64,000 nt of DNA from Medicago truncatula (Eukaryota; Streptophyta; Magnoliopsida; Fabales; Fabaceae). Made by a program: the position numbers and the translations under genes. Numbering within the stretch: the stretch's first letter is position 1; each line of letters begins with the position of its first letter. Positions 47,243-59,337 of this stretch are shown here, piece by piece. The stretch spans positions 52,945,755 through 53,009,754 of the forward strand of contig NC_053048.1 in NCBI RefSeq assembly GCF_003473485.1, written 5' to 3'. The notes below the pieces were generated by a model, which was given only the letters and a program-made list of their open reading frames with translations, was not told the DNA's origin and did no database searches.

Positions 47243-49180
47243 AGTTACTTATTTTGATTGGCAAATGCTAACCAATAATTTGTCCTAAAAGACCGGTTAA
47301 GCAAAAGTATGTTTTGTATTAAGAAAAACTTTTAAAATCGGTAATATGTATAATTATATGATTTTCAATAAAATTTGTCACGGGACTACCTAAGACTTAA
47401 AAAAAAAAAAAAAAATATCATTTTCTAAAACCATGGATGTCATGTCTCCTAGGTTCATGAATGTTGTGTTTACAAGGATAAATTTTGTCATCCAAAAAGG
47501 TCTAGTGGCGCAGCTTGTTGTCCGCTTGTCTTCTATTCAAGTGTAAATAATGGTTTATATAATTATATATATGTAAGAAAAAATTTGTCACTTGTTTGAA
47601 TTTTCTAGAATCAAACAGCTATGGTTTTTTAAACATATGGTCAATTGCATTCTTGAAATGCAAATATTGATGGTATAGTTTGTTATAGTAGCTGCCAATT
47701 TTTATTTTTATTTTTGGACAGTAAGGGGAAATCCCCTTATTTGGTAAATTGCTACTCATTCGAATGAAAATAGGGTATATGTCACGGGATGGAGAAATTA
47801 AGACTCCCCCTTTTGTGATGAAAATTTGGGTTATGAACTATGCCTTTTTAGATAAATATATCCTTACAATAAAATTAATAGTACTTCGAAAAATCTTCTG
47901 ACATTTTACGTCGGAAAGGTTAATTCTTTTTGAAATTGTGTTCTTGTGTAGCAATCCTTCCTTTTACCCTCAATGTTTGGTTAGTTTTATCTGCCTACAT
48001 TTCAAATTTTCATGTTCTTTTTTGTGACTCCTAAGTCCTACTTATTATGGTTTCTTTTGGCTGAAAACGGCACTTCATGTCAACATATATGCTTTTATGA
48101 CCAGTAATTGTGTTGGATGGTATTTGAGTATAAGTTTTTTTTTTTTTTTTGACGGATGTAGTATGAGTTCGTATGTCAAAATAATACATTTTTTTAGCCA
48201 AATAAAATAATCCATTTTTTGAACTCATCCATAGTAATTAAAAAAAAGACTGGTACTCATGATCAATATTAAGGACATCTTAATATTTGTTTACTCAAGT
48301 TTTAATTGAAAAGTTGATTATTTCATGGATTTGGGTTTGATATGATCACAAATCAGACATCAAATTAATCAGTAGATACATAAAACAACTAATAGATTTG
48401 GATTTTTTTTTTTAACTCAAAAAATACAAAAATTTAAAATTTAAACCGTTCAATTTCGATCCAACTGCTATCGATCAAACTCCAGCGTGAATGGAGGTAA
48501 TTTGTGATTATCTCAAATTCAACTACATTATTCCACTTGTCTAAAGGAAAGGAAAATCTCCATTAGACAGGCTGAAAAGCTAGCGGTGGAGTTTAATAGA
48601 TTAGATGTCATACCCTCTCTTTATTTTTGGGTACTGTTACTCCCATCTATGACATTTCTTTTTCATGTTGTTATTATTTTGGTCTGGTGGAGCAATTTAA
48701 TGCGTACCCATATATAAGATGCTACACTTTACGTGCCTAAATTTTCTTGTTATTTTATTAGTATCTTGCATATAGGGGTCCTCATCCGTATAATATAGAT
48801 GGGGTGTAAAGTGGTCCAAATAAATATTCAACTAACATCCTTTCAAAAAAATAAAAAAATATATTCAACTAACATAACAAATAGACCGCTCGTACCACAT
48901 TTTTTTTTTCTCTTAATTATTATAAAATTAGAGTAATTTACACTTTAGGTGCTAAGATTTACTAAATCGTAAAATAAGTGAAGTGTATTTTTATCACTCA
49001 CAAAAAAAAAAAAACAAGAAATCCAACTTAGTTTCTAAGAGAAAAATGTCTATTTATTCTTAGTTCATAACTAATATGTGACTGGACTCACATATTAAAA
49101 ATAGGAATAAGTAAAAAATTCGAGATTCAAACCTCAACAACTCAACAAATCAAGTGTATATTAATGTGGCATAAATAGGT
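47243..49180. other. Intergenic, AT-rich; no gene seen
   Basis: No supported gene. A possible SINE head, GGTCTAGTGGCGCAGC, lies at 47501. Confidence 0.5.
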
Positions 49181-49945
49181 TTTTTTAAAGGTGTCTATTT
49201 TTGCTTGGCGGCTGCTTTGTGATCGCCTTCCTACTAAATCTAATTTGGCGACTCCAGATGTAATTGATTCAGAGGCGTATTTGTGTCTTTCTGGATGTGG
49301 TCAGGTGGAGGATGCTCGTCACTTGTTTTTGTCGTGTACTTGCTTTGGGTCATTGTGGCCTTTATTGCGGTCTTGGATTGGTTTCAATGGTGTCGACCAT
49401 CAAGATATTTCATATAACTTTATTCAGTTTACTAATTATACATGTGATTTGAAATCGCGGAGGTCTTTTCTTCAACTTATTTGGCTTCTTACTGCTTAGA
49501 TTTTATGGAATGAACGAAACAATAGATTATTTAAACAGAAATAATGCTCTATAGATCAACTACTAGACAAAGTAAAGTATTTTTTTTTTTAAGAAGTTAA
49601 ATTAACCTACTTAAATTGGCATCAGAGATAAATGAACTTAAAACCTTAAGGAGGAGCACACTCCCAGGTCACAAGCCAATACCACTAGGCCAACCCAAGT
49701 GGATTCCATAAAGTAAAGTATTATTTTTTGTGGTGGTTGAAAGTCAAAAAGGCTATCTTTGTATTTGGTGAACACTTTTGGTGGTCGAATCTTTTATCGT
49801 GTTTAGGCATTGTATAGCCACTTTTGATACCTTGATTGTGGTGCTTGTTTTTTTAGTAGTTTTTTCGACAAACCTTGTGCTGAGGAGACTATTATAGCAG
49901 TGTTAATATAATACATTTTTGCTTGTCGAAAGAAAAAAAAATGTA
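49181..49945 (+). pseudogene. 5'-truncated LINE end (zf-RVT, 3' UTR and poly-A) split by a SINE
   Basis: Starts with KVSIFAWRLLCDRLPTKSN, continues through the zinc-binding CLSGCG and ARHLFLSC, then stops at TAG (49497-49499) and resumes ILWNERNNRLFKQK. After the inserted SINE the frame returns with KVKKAIFVFGEHFWWSN. A 3' untranslated part with CTTGTGCTGAGGAGACT and an A run at 49929-49941 follows. It is the same lineage as 60227-63150 and 15210-15893. Truncation at the 5' side is usual for LINE insertion. Confidence 0.8.
49582..49709 (-). mobile_element. SINE inserted in a dead LINE, 13-bp TSD
   Basis: AAAGTAAAGTATT occurs at 49569-49581 and again at 49710-49722. On the minus strand the insert starts TGGAATCCACTTGGG, has a box A-like TGGCCTAGTGGTATTGG, and ends in a poly-A tail adjoining the duplication. 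Removing it restores the LINE order LLDKVKY to KVKKAIF. Confidence 0.88.
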
Positions 49946-51795
49946 TACCAATGTCCATGAAACCAGCAACCCACCGGCCACCGACACTTACAAGACTCTA
50001 TTTTAGTTCTATAGCATCGATTTTATTGAGTAAGGAAATATATTAACGGAAAAACTACTCATCGCGAAAGATATGTCAGGGATACAATGTACGACTGCAA
50101 GTGACAATGCAATAATCCAAGATCAAAATCAAAACAAAGTCAAAATTAACACCAAACCAACCCATATTCTGCTACAACAAAAAATCAAGCAAAACACTCA
50201 AGCCAATGACCTCTTGCGTGAGTAAAAAAAGATGAGTCCACCATTGATGAAGATCCGTATTAAATATTTTCGCAGCCTAAGAGTAATCTTTTTTTTTTTG
50301 TTACAACCTAAGAGTAATCTAAATCTCTATTATAAATGCTTCGAAAAAATTGCTTTTGCTTAAAATCAAAATGTCATTTTTTTAGGCAAACAATCTAAAT
50401 GTCTTTGTCATTAGAAGAAAAAAAAAATATTAGCTATCACTTTTTGTCAAACATTTTACTGATTAAAATTTCACATTTAAGGTGATTAAGTGATGAAAGT
50501 TGAAATTGACTCATACGTATTATGTTCACGTGGAACTATAAACAAAACTAAAGTTAATTAGAAAAAGCTAATTATAACAAATTAACCACTAAGTGATTGA
50601 CAAAAAAAAGTTAATTAAAAAAAATATTATACCTTAGGTATGTCGTCTATAAACAAAACTAATTTCTTGCCTATAAACAAAGCTAATTTATTCACCAAAC
50701 CAACCCACGATATTAGATTATTCACCAATTAATTAACCACTAAGTAATGGACTTAACGAACTTAACCCTCTTCCGTAAGAAAAGGAGGTTTGGTCCAATT
50801 TCATGGGAAGAGTCTCTTTGAAACTGGTTTGGATGGGACAGAGGAAAAAGGTAACTTGAAACAAAATTATACGTAGAAATCACAGGTTACACTCCTTAAA
50901 TTTGATCTACCTACTTCTTTTGATCATTCATATGGAGATAGTGTCGCCTTATTAGGGAAAGCCTCTAATTGGATAACTTCCTTTGCATTTACGATCAATT
51001 CTCGTCACAAATATAATTAGGTTTAGGCATATATATACAAATGAAAATATGCAAAAAAGAGAAGAAAAAAAAATCAATTTATTGTTACTAATATTGAAAA
51101 CATTGGTTAATTTGTTTCGTTGTGTAATGTGTATGTTTAAATGATTTGGTTTTGTGTTTGTGACTATTTAAGAATTATCCTTCATTATACACTATTGTGT
51201 GTACATGTTTTCTTTTATGACATGTTTTTTTTTTTTTTGTCATGTAATATAACGGTTAGAGATCTCCACCTTAAAAATGAATCGGTAGTGTTTTAGATGT
51301 TCAAACCTTAAATTTTATATATATTACACATTATTTCTTATCAAGTGAGTTTGCACCAAAAAATGTATACTTTTTTTTAGATAACAAACTTAAATTATTT
51401 TACTTAAGAGAATAGTCCGAATCCATATGGAATGGTAGAAAATATATTAAAACAAGTTAATCATAGAACCATTACTTGTTTTTTAATGAACTTTACGCTT
51501 AAGTTCGCAAGTTTTATGTCTAACTAGCGTCTATAATCATTAATAATTGTTTTTACAAAAAAAAATGTAGATAAGATACTTATGAGTTTATTTTAATTAA
51601 ATATGTAGTAACACATATATTTGTCACACGTTATTGATATTTTTTTTTTAAGATTAATGAATGTACATTTTTTTTAATGTACATATAAAGCTATGATATC
51701 TATATTATATGTATAATATGAGATTTTGTGTTATTAAAAATATAAGAATATTTTTTTGAAATAGGAAATTTTATTATATCTTATTGTTGTGATTG
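49946..51795. other. Intergenic, AT-rich; no gene seen
   Basis: No supported gene or element with clear ends. Confidence 0.5.
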
Positions 51796-51810
51796 AAAAA
51801 ATATGAATAT

Positions 51811-51898
51811 GTTTCTCGTGGGCTTAACTCATTTGATAAAGACAATACATAATATATGCAAGGTCTGGGGTTCGAATCCAAGCCACCACCGAAAAAAG
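51811..51898 (+). mobile_element. Short tRNA-derived SINE (about 85 bp)
   Basis: Contains a box A-like GGCTTAACTCATTTG and box B GGGGTTCGAATCC. Flanks AAAAATATGAATAT (ending 51810) and AAAAATATAGATAT (51899-51912) match at 12 of 14. It shares its body with the inverted copy at 55322-55397 (AATATATGCAAG-type spacer). Confidence 0.65.
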
Positions 51899-51912
51899 AA
51901 AAATATAGATAT

Positions 51913-54525
51913 AATTTGTTAAGTCTGATATATTTGAAAGTCACAAATATCTTTATTATAATTTTAATCAATATCAAAAAATTTGTAACTTCATTTGTGA
52001 CTGCTTGATTTTCCTCTAGCACACCTAGTGCTTGGGAAGATTAATTTAATACAATTTGGCTTATAAAAAAAAATTATATAAAATATGTTTGTAATTTACA
52101 TGCAAAATTTATATAATAATATATTATTGATAATCTACACGTATCAGTGCAATAACAAGATCAGAAAAAGAAATATACGAGTGTCCATCTTTTCGCTGAA
52201 ACTAATAATGTGCTTAATTTAAGAGTTTAATTTTTATATGTTGTCGGTCACGGTAAAAGAAGTTACATAAGATATATATCTATTAATGTGTTGCCACATC
52301 AGTTAATGATGTATGATATGTTGTATATTTTTAATTCATTAATTGATGTATTAACATATCATTGGATACATATATACAATTTTGACTATTACATGTCGCG
52401 TATATAAATTAAATTCATAACTTTTTTTTGATAAGAAATTAAATTCATAACTTAAATAGTTGATGCACACAGGATAACAAATATAATAGCAAATATATCA
52501 TAATGAAATGACAAAATTACCCTCATAATTAATTATATGCTTTAACTTTTTTTAAATTAAATATAATTAAGTTATTATTAACTATATAAAGTTATAGGCT
52601 TAAAAAAAATTAAACAAAGTTATAAAAAACAAAAAATCAATCGTCTTTTTTTTTACAAAAAAAAGAAAAAAAAATCAATCATCTTCTTGCTTTGTTTTAG
52701 GGGTGTCGTCATCTTCTTCTTCACTTGCATAGTACAATTCAAAAAAATTAACGGCGTCTTCAGTTAAAAACAAAATCGTTTACCTTCTTCTTCCTTATTA
52801 AACAATAAAATTATACGAAAACCCCCTTATGTGCTCAAACTAATTGTTTTATCCAAGCTCTTAACCAAACAATTGTTGTCTCTGTTGAAGATAATATGAA
52901 CTTCCTAAACTCTCGGTTTCATCTCTTTTCAAATTTGACTTGAATACAAAATAGATAATCAAGAAATAAATAAACAAAAAATTAAACAGATGGAGGAAGA
53001 AGTGATTGTAGGATGGAATTGGAGTCAGATATGTGACAAATAGAAAAGATGGCGTTGAATAGTTATGAAGGAAGAGGTAGAGGTCGATGGATGGAGAGCA
53101 GAGAGAACATGAGCGATGAATTGAAAGAGAGGGCAAATTAAGAATTTTAGTGCTAATCATGATAGGATAATTCTACCCACCAAAAAGTAAGGATAAAAAT
53201 AACAAAGGACGAACAAGATAGAATTAAAAATGAGTTTAAGTTATCTTTTTCTACTGACGTACCAAACAACAGATTGAACTAGGTTTATCATATTTTCTTC
53301 TTATCATATGCATCACGGATAAAACGATTGACGTATTGAAGAAGTATTGTTTAAAAGATTTTAAAAATAATAATTTGGAAGAAGTATTGTTTTTAGATGT
53401 TAATTATATAAAGAAGTATTGATTAAAAGATTTATAATTAATTATAAATCGTCTTCGATTAAAAACAAAATTATTTGAAAGAAATATTATACAAGGGAAG
53501 ATAGTTTTATCATATCTTGTCTTCTTATAATTTTCTTTTTTGAAAGGAGTATTAAAACGATTTCAAAACAAAATCATTGTTTGAAAAAAGTATTAACGAC
53601 TTGACATTTTTGTAAGAGAATTTATAATTAAAGACGGACGTGGTATTGAACTAAAGAAAAAAAGGTAACATTGTGTCTTGCAGTCCTATGAACACAATGT
53701 TATTAATAAGTACTTATTCAGATCATATTTATAAGAAAAAATTGACTTTTAAATTCATTGAATAACTCATGTATCTGATCTAGAGTATATACAAAATACA
53801 TCATTAATGTAATGAATTAAAAAAATAAATATTTTTTATAAGTAGAACGGAGAGAGTATTTGCAATTAATAATTTTATAAAATGTTATTGATAATTTTTT
53901 TCAAAAAATATTTGAGATTAATAAATTTTAAAATTTTTAAAAATGTGTCATAAATGCATCGGTTAGCCTCGCGGAAAAAATGAAACTGTGATACCTGTAG
54001 TTAATTTAAGAGTAATGATATATGTACAACTATTAATGATAACTTTGATGACAACTTTTACTTTCTCTCTTTTCATTAGTTCAAAACAATATAAAGCAAA
54101 GGAAAAAAAAATTATTAAATATTATCATTAATAGTTGTAAATATGACAACTTTTATTTTCTCATAGTTCAAAAAAATATGATTTCTCTTTTGCTTTAATT
54201 CAACATCAATCAATTTTCCGTAATCCGTGAATCACCATGCAAATCTGAGATCAGACAGTTGCCGACTTGCCGTCATCAAATTAAATTGCGTTGAAAAGCA
54301 AAGGAACAATAAATACTATAAAATTCATTTCATTTCATTTATAATAATGGAAAAAAGAACAATAGAGGATGTTTAATACTGCACTTCAAATAGCACAGCT
54401 AAGATTTGAAACTGCCCTACATAAATAATCTAGAAAATAGTAACATAATCCATCAACTTATTAATAATTAATTGAAATTTTAATAGCAGCAGCAACCACA
54501 TCATCATCATCATAAATCAATAGAC
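51913..54525. other. Intergenic, AT-rich; no gene seen
   Basis: Includes an imperfect hairpin MITE at about 53730-53860 with an ACGGAGAGAGTA end, and repeated GACAACTTTTA-type segments at 54000-54180 that form another weak hairpin. The last part holds the DUF538 gene 3' untranslated region. Confidence 0.5.
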
Positions 54526-55038
54526 TTAGACCTCTTTGACACCAGCAGCAGCAGCAACAGTTTCATTGACCTTGTTAGCAGCAACTTCCTTAACAGCAAC
54601 ACCACTTGATTTCTCTTCTTCAATTTCAAAAGCAGAAACAGGGAAACTTCTAAAAAGTCCAGAAGGTGTTTTGAAAGTGATTTTACCAGTTGGTGGATCA
54701 TCAATATAAATATCACACAAAGTAACCCAAATCAAAAGCTCTTTGGTTTTAACACCATTCAATTTCTTGATCTTACCATTTTCAACATAAGCAGTTACTT
54801 CAGTTGCATAGGAAACAGGTTTCCCAATCTTTTCAAATTTGTGTGTTATGCTTTTCTTCTGTTTCAGCCAAACAAAACCTGTTTCTCTGTTGTAACCAAC
54901 TTCAGTGATGTCTTTCAATGGTAAAAGACCATTTGGGAGAGATATTTCTTTGAGAAGCTCTTTGGATTTCACCTGACACATTTCGTCTCCATGGTATACT
55001 TCGGATTTGGATTTGATTTCTTCTGTTACCAACGACAT
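54526..55038 (-). CDS. DUF538 protein, SVB-like
   Basis: Single-exon gene of 170 residues. The DUF538 domain covers nearly the whole protein: LLKEISLPNGLLPLKDITEV, then GYNRETGFVWLKQKKSITHK, and KELLIWVTLCDIYIDDPPTG. An Ala/Lys/Glu-rich tail follows. It most resembles Arabidopsis SVB (SMALLER WITH VARIABLE BRANCHES, At1g56580), which affects trichome size and branching; the biochemical role of the family is not settled (lipid binding or bactericidal/permeability-like folds have been proposed). No signal peptide is seen, so it is likely cytosolic. MSLVTEE (start at 55038) is chosen by family similarity; an in-frame ATG ten codons upstream (55068) is the alternative. Confidence 0.93.
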   Translation of the reverse strand: MSLVTEEIKSKSEVYHGDEMCQVKSKELLKEISLPNGLLPLKDITEVGYNRETGFVWLKQKKSITHKFEKIGKPVSYATEVTAYVENGKIKKLNGVKTKELLIWVTLCDIYIDDPPTGKITFKTPSGLFRSFPVSAFEIEEEKSSGVAVKEVAANKVNETVAAAAGVKEV

Positions 55039-55144
55039 CGTTTTGGCGTTGTTTTGAATCAAAAACAAAGATTACGCTATCTAAGATTTGTTTAAGATTC
55101 TTGATTTGTTTTGTTGTGTGGTTACATTGGAAGCGGTGGGTTTG

Positions 55145-55151
55145 TTATATA
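55145..55151 (-). promoter_or_regulatory. TATA box of the DUF538 gene
   Basis: Minus-strand TATATAA, 107-113 bases upstream of the chosen start codon. Confidence 0.6.
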
Positions 55152-55321
55152 GTTCTTGAGTTCTGAAATTGACCCTTCATTGTAACGTTAATTTCAATAA
55201 CTGCCACTGCCGTTAATTAATGCGACATTTAATTCTTTATCTTCCACGTCCACTCTCCACACCAGGATTATTATTTTTTCCCTAAAATATTTATTATTTC
55301 ACATGGTATAAACAAATTTTT

Positions 55322-55397
55322 TTGTTGCCGGGGTTCGAATCTCAAAACTTGCATATATACATTGTTTATATCAATTGAGTTAAGCTTATGAGGACGG
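55322..55397 (-). mobile_element. Short tRNA-derived SINE, 76 bp, with 10-bp TSD
   Basis: Minus strand has AGCTTAACTCAATTG (box A-like) and AGATTCGAACCCCGG (box B-like). Flanked by ACAAATTTTT at 55312-55321 and 55398-55407. Inverted relative of 51811-51898. Confidence 0.75.
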
Positions 55398-55465
55398 ACA
55401 AATTTTTATTATTAGAAAATATATTATTAATTAAAAGAAAAATACCTAAAACTTTGATGATTTAT

Positions 55466-55556
55466 TTTTTTGGATTGTTTTTTCGTCTAATTTCTTTTTT
55501 TTGGATTGTTTTTTTCGTCTAATTTCTTTTTTTTTGGATTGTTTTTTGTCTAGTTG
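55466..55556. repeat. Minisatellite, three copies of a unit of about 30 bp
   Basis: TTTGGATTGTTTTTT followed by CGTCTAATTTC repeats three times, the last copy slightly changed. Confidence 0.85.
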
Positions 55557-56107
55557 TTTGGTTGAAAATTCACTTTTTTCGGGTGAATGGATGAGAAGTC
55601 TAAAGTTCGAATCTCAACCACAACATATGTTATGTTTTTAGAAATCATGGTTGGCCTTAACATATCGTGACTAAGTCTAACACAATCCCACAAAATTAGA
55701 TTGTGATGTGAGAATTTTCTCCACTTATAATCACATTATCAGACAATCTCATACCCGATATAAGACTCTTAAGGTATGTATAATGTACTAAATTCAACTT
55801 ATGAGAATATCATTGTTTCTTTACTTTAATTACTAATTCTTTTTTATAGATATTGATATTTTTAAAACAGCAAAATTTATTAAAAATCATATACCTATTC
55901 AAAATAAACATAAGACTGAAACAACAAAGTAAAAGGCGTCGCTACATCTTTTTAGAAGATAAAACCAATGCTAGTAAATAAGACATTCATAGATATAGAA
56001 AACACATAATTATTGCATTTTACGAGAAATATTTGTAGAATTGCTAAAAAGTTTATACAGATTATATATACATTCGTTGGTAAAAAAAATTACATGTACA
56101 TTCTTTT
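55557..56107. other. Intergenic, AT-rich; no gene seen
   Basis: A SINE-like box B (AAAGTTCGAATCTC) is at 55600 without a complete element. Confidence 0.5.
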
Positions 56108-56432
56108 TAGGGTTAATTAAGTTTTTTGTCCATATAAATATCTACAGTTTTGTTTTTAATCCCTATAAAAATAAATCACACTTTTTAGTCTCTACAAAAT
56201 TTTCCGTTAATGTTTTTAGTTCCTGTTAAATTAAAATTTGTTTAATTATGCTTAAAATTTTAAATTTTTTAATGATTTTCTTCATACTTGTTTAAAACAT
56301 TATAAAAGGTTCCGCCACAATAAATTAGCTCAAAATTTTATTTTTAAGTCCAAATTTTCGTTAGTTTTATCTTGAATTTTTGGCGTTTTAAAAAAATTAT
56401 ATTTATTTAATTCATTACATGTTAAAAAATTC
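56108..56432 (+). repeat. Lone arm of a GGTTAATTAAG long-inverted-repeat element
   Basis: Starts AGGGTTAATTAAG and matches the reverse complement of the right arm of the 58370-59213 element for about 320 bases (ATCTACAGTTTTGTTTTTA, TTAGTTTTATCTTGAATTTT). No second arm is present, so it is a deletion product or fragment. Confidence 0.75.
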
Positions 56433-57060
56433 TATATATTTTATTTGGATGAATTAATTTAAAATTATATATATTTTAAAAGTCGCAAATGTATGCATTA
56501 AATTATTGTCCCTTTAAAATTAACGGACAGAAAATAAATATATAATGTCAATTTAATATGTATATAATTTTTTTCCTTTGTAATACTCATTTCCATTTGC
56601 GACTAAACTATGAGTTGGATAAATCCGCAATTGATGTCATTTTGTCAAAAAAAAACAATTAATCGTGTAATTTCTTCTTTTTCCTTATAAGAATTAATCG
56701 TGTATTTTATGGTTCTGCAATAGCACGTCAGTTTTCATTTTCAACAATGAATCATCGTGTTTTTAACTGTAAGAAAAGACCATATTAATAATGTTGGCCA
56801 TTTTTTTTGTTAAGAGATAGCATGAGATTTAATATAAACAGATAATTACACGCAACATGAAGATAGAGCAAGAGATGCTTTTCTGGAAGTATTGGTACCC
56901 AATATGCTGTGATGCTACCACAATAATTCAAGGTTTGATAGAACTTTTGGTCCCCTTGTTTATGTGTTAGATATGGACCTCAAAATTAAATCAAAATACA
57001 AAAAAATTGTGCAGAAATAAAATTTGCTTTCTTTGTTGAGATTGACTTTGAAAACATGCT
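56433..57060. other. Intergenic, AT-rich; no gene seen
   Basis: No supported feature. Confidence 0.5.
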
Positions 57061-57588
57061 TGAGTGTGTTTGGATGAAAAAATGTTTTAAGGGAATTCAA
57101 ATACTTTGAGGTGAATTCAATTGTTTGGATAATAATTTGAAGAATTTTCAAAATGATGGAAATTTATGAAGTATTTTGTTCAAGTTAAATTTAGAGTAGA
57201 GAGTTTCAAATGACACCTAAAAACCAAGAAATTCAAAAAATTTAATTGTTTTAATTTTTTAAAATTTGCATTTTGGTCCCAAATTTTCCAAAAAATTCAA
57301 TTTGACCACAATAAATTTCAAAAAATTGCAAATTGGCCCCTCAAAATTTATAATTTGACCCCTCTTTATTTAAAAAATTACAAATTGACCCCAAATTTTA
57401 ATTTTCAAATTTGGCCCCAAAAAATTAAATTTATAAAAGTTGTCCAAAAATAATGACTATAAATTTTTTTATTACTCCGTCCAAACAAAAGTATTAAGAA
57501 ATGAAAGTAATTTAATTGAATCATTTAAATTGCCTAGAATTCTAAATTCTTTAAAATTTCTCTATTACCCCATCCAAACACACTCTTA
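57061..57588. mobile_element. MITE-like element with 15-bp terminal inverted repeats
   Basis: Starts GAGTGTGTTTGGATG and ends with its exact complement, CATCCAAACACACTC. Next to the right end is TTA, but the left neighbour is CTT, so the target duplication is unclear. The interior has paired AATTC-rich arms. Uninterrupted relative of 39672-40300. Confidence 0.75.
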
Positions 57589-57639
57589 TAGAGAATGATT
57601 ATTTAAAATTCTCTTGAGGAAATCTTTTCTGAAAACCAA

Positions 57640-57990
57640 AGATGATATGTTGAAGTTATAAATGTGGAAGGTTCCAACTCCAAAGGTAAGAAACCAGTTG
57701 AAGCAACAGAACTGATGAAGCCTCAAAAAACTTCTATCTCCTTGATAGGACACAAGCTATTGGAACAAAGAACTTGGATCAAGACTTTGAAAATAATGCA
57801 GCAGATGGTGTTAGAAATGAAGAAATGCAGCATGGCAATATTGAACATGATCAAAACTCCATTGCCTCATATTTTGTGGATGGAACTCAAATTGATAACG
57901 AAGAGGAAGCCAGTGAAGAAGATGTTGAAGTTGATCAAGAGGTTAATGCCGCAAAGGATGTTAATCATGATGAAAATGTTAGGTTTAAAT
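57640..57990 (+). pseudogene. Unrecognised acidic coding-like fragment
   Basis: Between two repeats lies a stretch with coding-like composition. One frame gives NVEGSNSKGKKPVEATELMK; from about 57774 another frame gives LDQDFENNAADGVRNEEMQ, HDQNSIASYFVDGTQ and an Asp/Glu-rich run to DVNHDENV near 57980. The best reading needs a frame change, so it is probably a broken captured fragment. I do not recognise the family; plant transposon proteins have similar acidic regions, but nothing specific is visible. Confidence 0.3.
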
Positions 57991-58369
57991 GCATTTTGGT
58001 TCCTCTATTTTCAAAAAAAATAAATTTTGGTCACTATATTAAAAATCAATCGATTTTTTGGTTTTCCTATTTAACTTTTTTCAAAACTTTTGTCCTTCAT
58101 CTCATTTTCGGATCACTTTCTTATGACGTGCCTGTTCATTTATGACGTGGCAGCATCTATCAGGTCACACTAAATATTCATGTGTCAACAAAAATACATC
58201 ATGAATCCAAAAATTCAAAATAAATCAAATGAATCACTTATTTTAAATCTCTCACAAATACATCATCGATCATTATTATAAGCTAAAATCAATATTTTAG
58301 GTTTATTTAATTAATGATGTATATGATATTTATTATAGGTCACAAATATCATTTATTGAATAAATTTAA

Positions 58370-59213
58370 GGGTTAATTAAGTTTTTGGTCCCTATAAATA
58401 TCTGCAGTTTTGTTTTTAGTCCCTACAAAATATTCTGTTAGTGTTTTTAGTCCCTGTTAAATTAAAATTTGTTTAATTATGCTTAAACTTCTAAATTTTT
58501 GAAAGATTTTTTACATACATGTTTATAACATCGTAAGACACTCTTTTATAAAAAAAAATTTAGTTTTTTAACATGTAATGAATTAAATATGAATTTTTCT
58601 AAAATCCAAATTTTCAAGATTATATAAATGAAAATTTGGACATAATAATAAAATTTTAAGTTACTTTTTTGCGGGGGAACTTTGTATAATATTCTAAGTA
58701 AGTATGTGAAAAATATGTTACAAATTTAAAAGTTTAAGCACAATTAAGCAAATTTTAATTTTACAAGGACTAAAAGTATGTGTTGGTCCCTATTAAATTG
58801 AAATTTGTTTAATTATACTTAAACTTTTATATTTTTAAATGATTTTTAACAGACATGTTAAGAACATTATAATAATGTCTTTTATAAAAAAGTAGAATTT
58901 TTTAACATGTAATGAATTAAATATAATTTTTTTAAAACGCCAAAAATTCAAGATAAAACTAACGAAAATTTGGACCTAAAAATAAAATTTTGAGCTAATT
59001 TATTGTGGCAGAACCTTTTATAATGTTTTAAACAAGTGTGTAAAAAATCATTAAAAAATTTAAAATTTTAAGCATAATTAAACAAATTTTAATTTTACAG
59101 GGACTAAAAACACTAACGGAAAATTTTGTAAGGACTAAAAAGTGTGATTTATTTTTATAGGGACTAAAAACAAAACTGCAGATATTTATAGGGACCAAAA
59201 ACTTAATTAACCC
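58370..59213. mobile_element. Mutator-like foldback element, 844 bp, with 9-bp TSD
   Basis: Perfect direct repeats TAAATTTAA at 58361-58369 and 59214-59222. The ends GGGTTAATTAAG and CTTAATTAACCC are exact complements, followed by long complementary arms (TTTTTGGTCCCTATAAATAT, CTGCAGTTTTGTTTTTAGTC). The interior also contains a partly repeated arm segment near 58780. No coding frame. Confidence 0.85.
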
Positions 59214-59337
59214 TAAATTTAAAATATTAATTTTTGTTTATATTAGTGACCGAAGTGTGTAATTTGTATGAAACGGTCAAATGAATCGCTTATAACGAGG
59301 AAAAGGAGTAACTTGAAAATTATGCATATAGTTTTAA

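Noticed and set aside
49264-49452. Second open frame overlapping the LINE fragment
   Set aside because: Out of frame with the readable zf-RVT motifs; a shadow.
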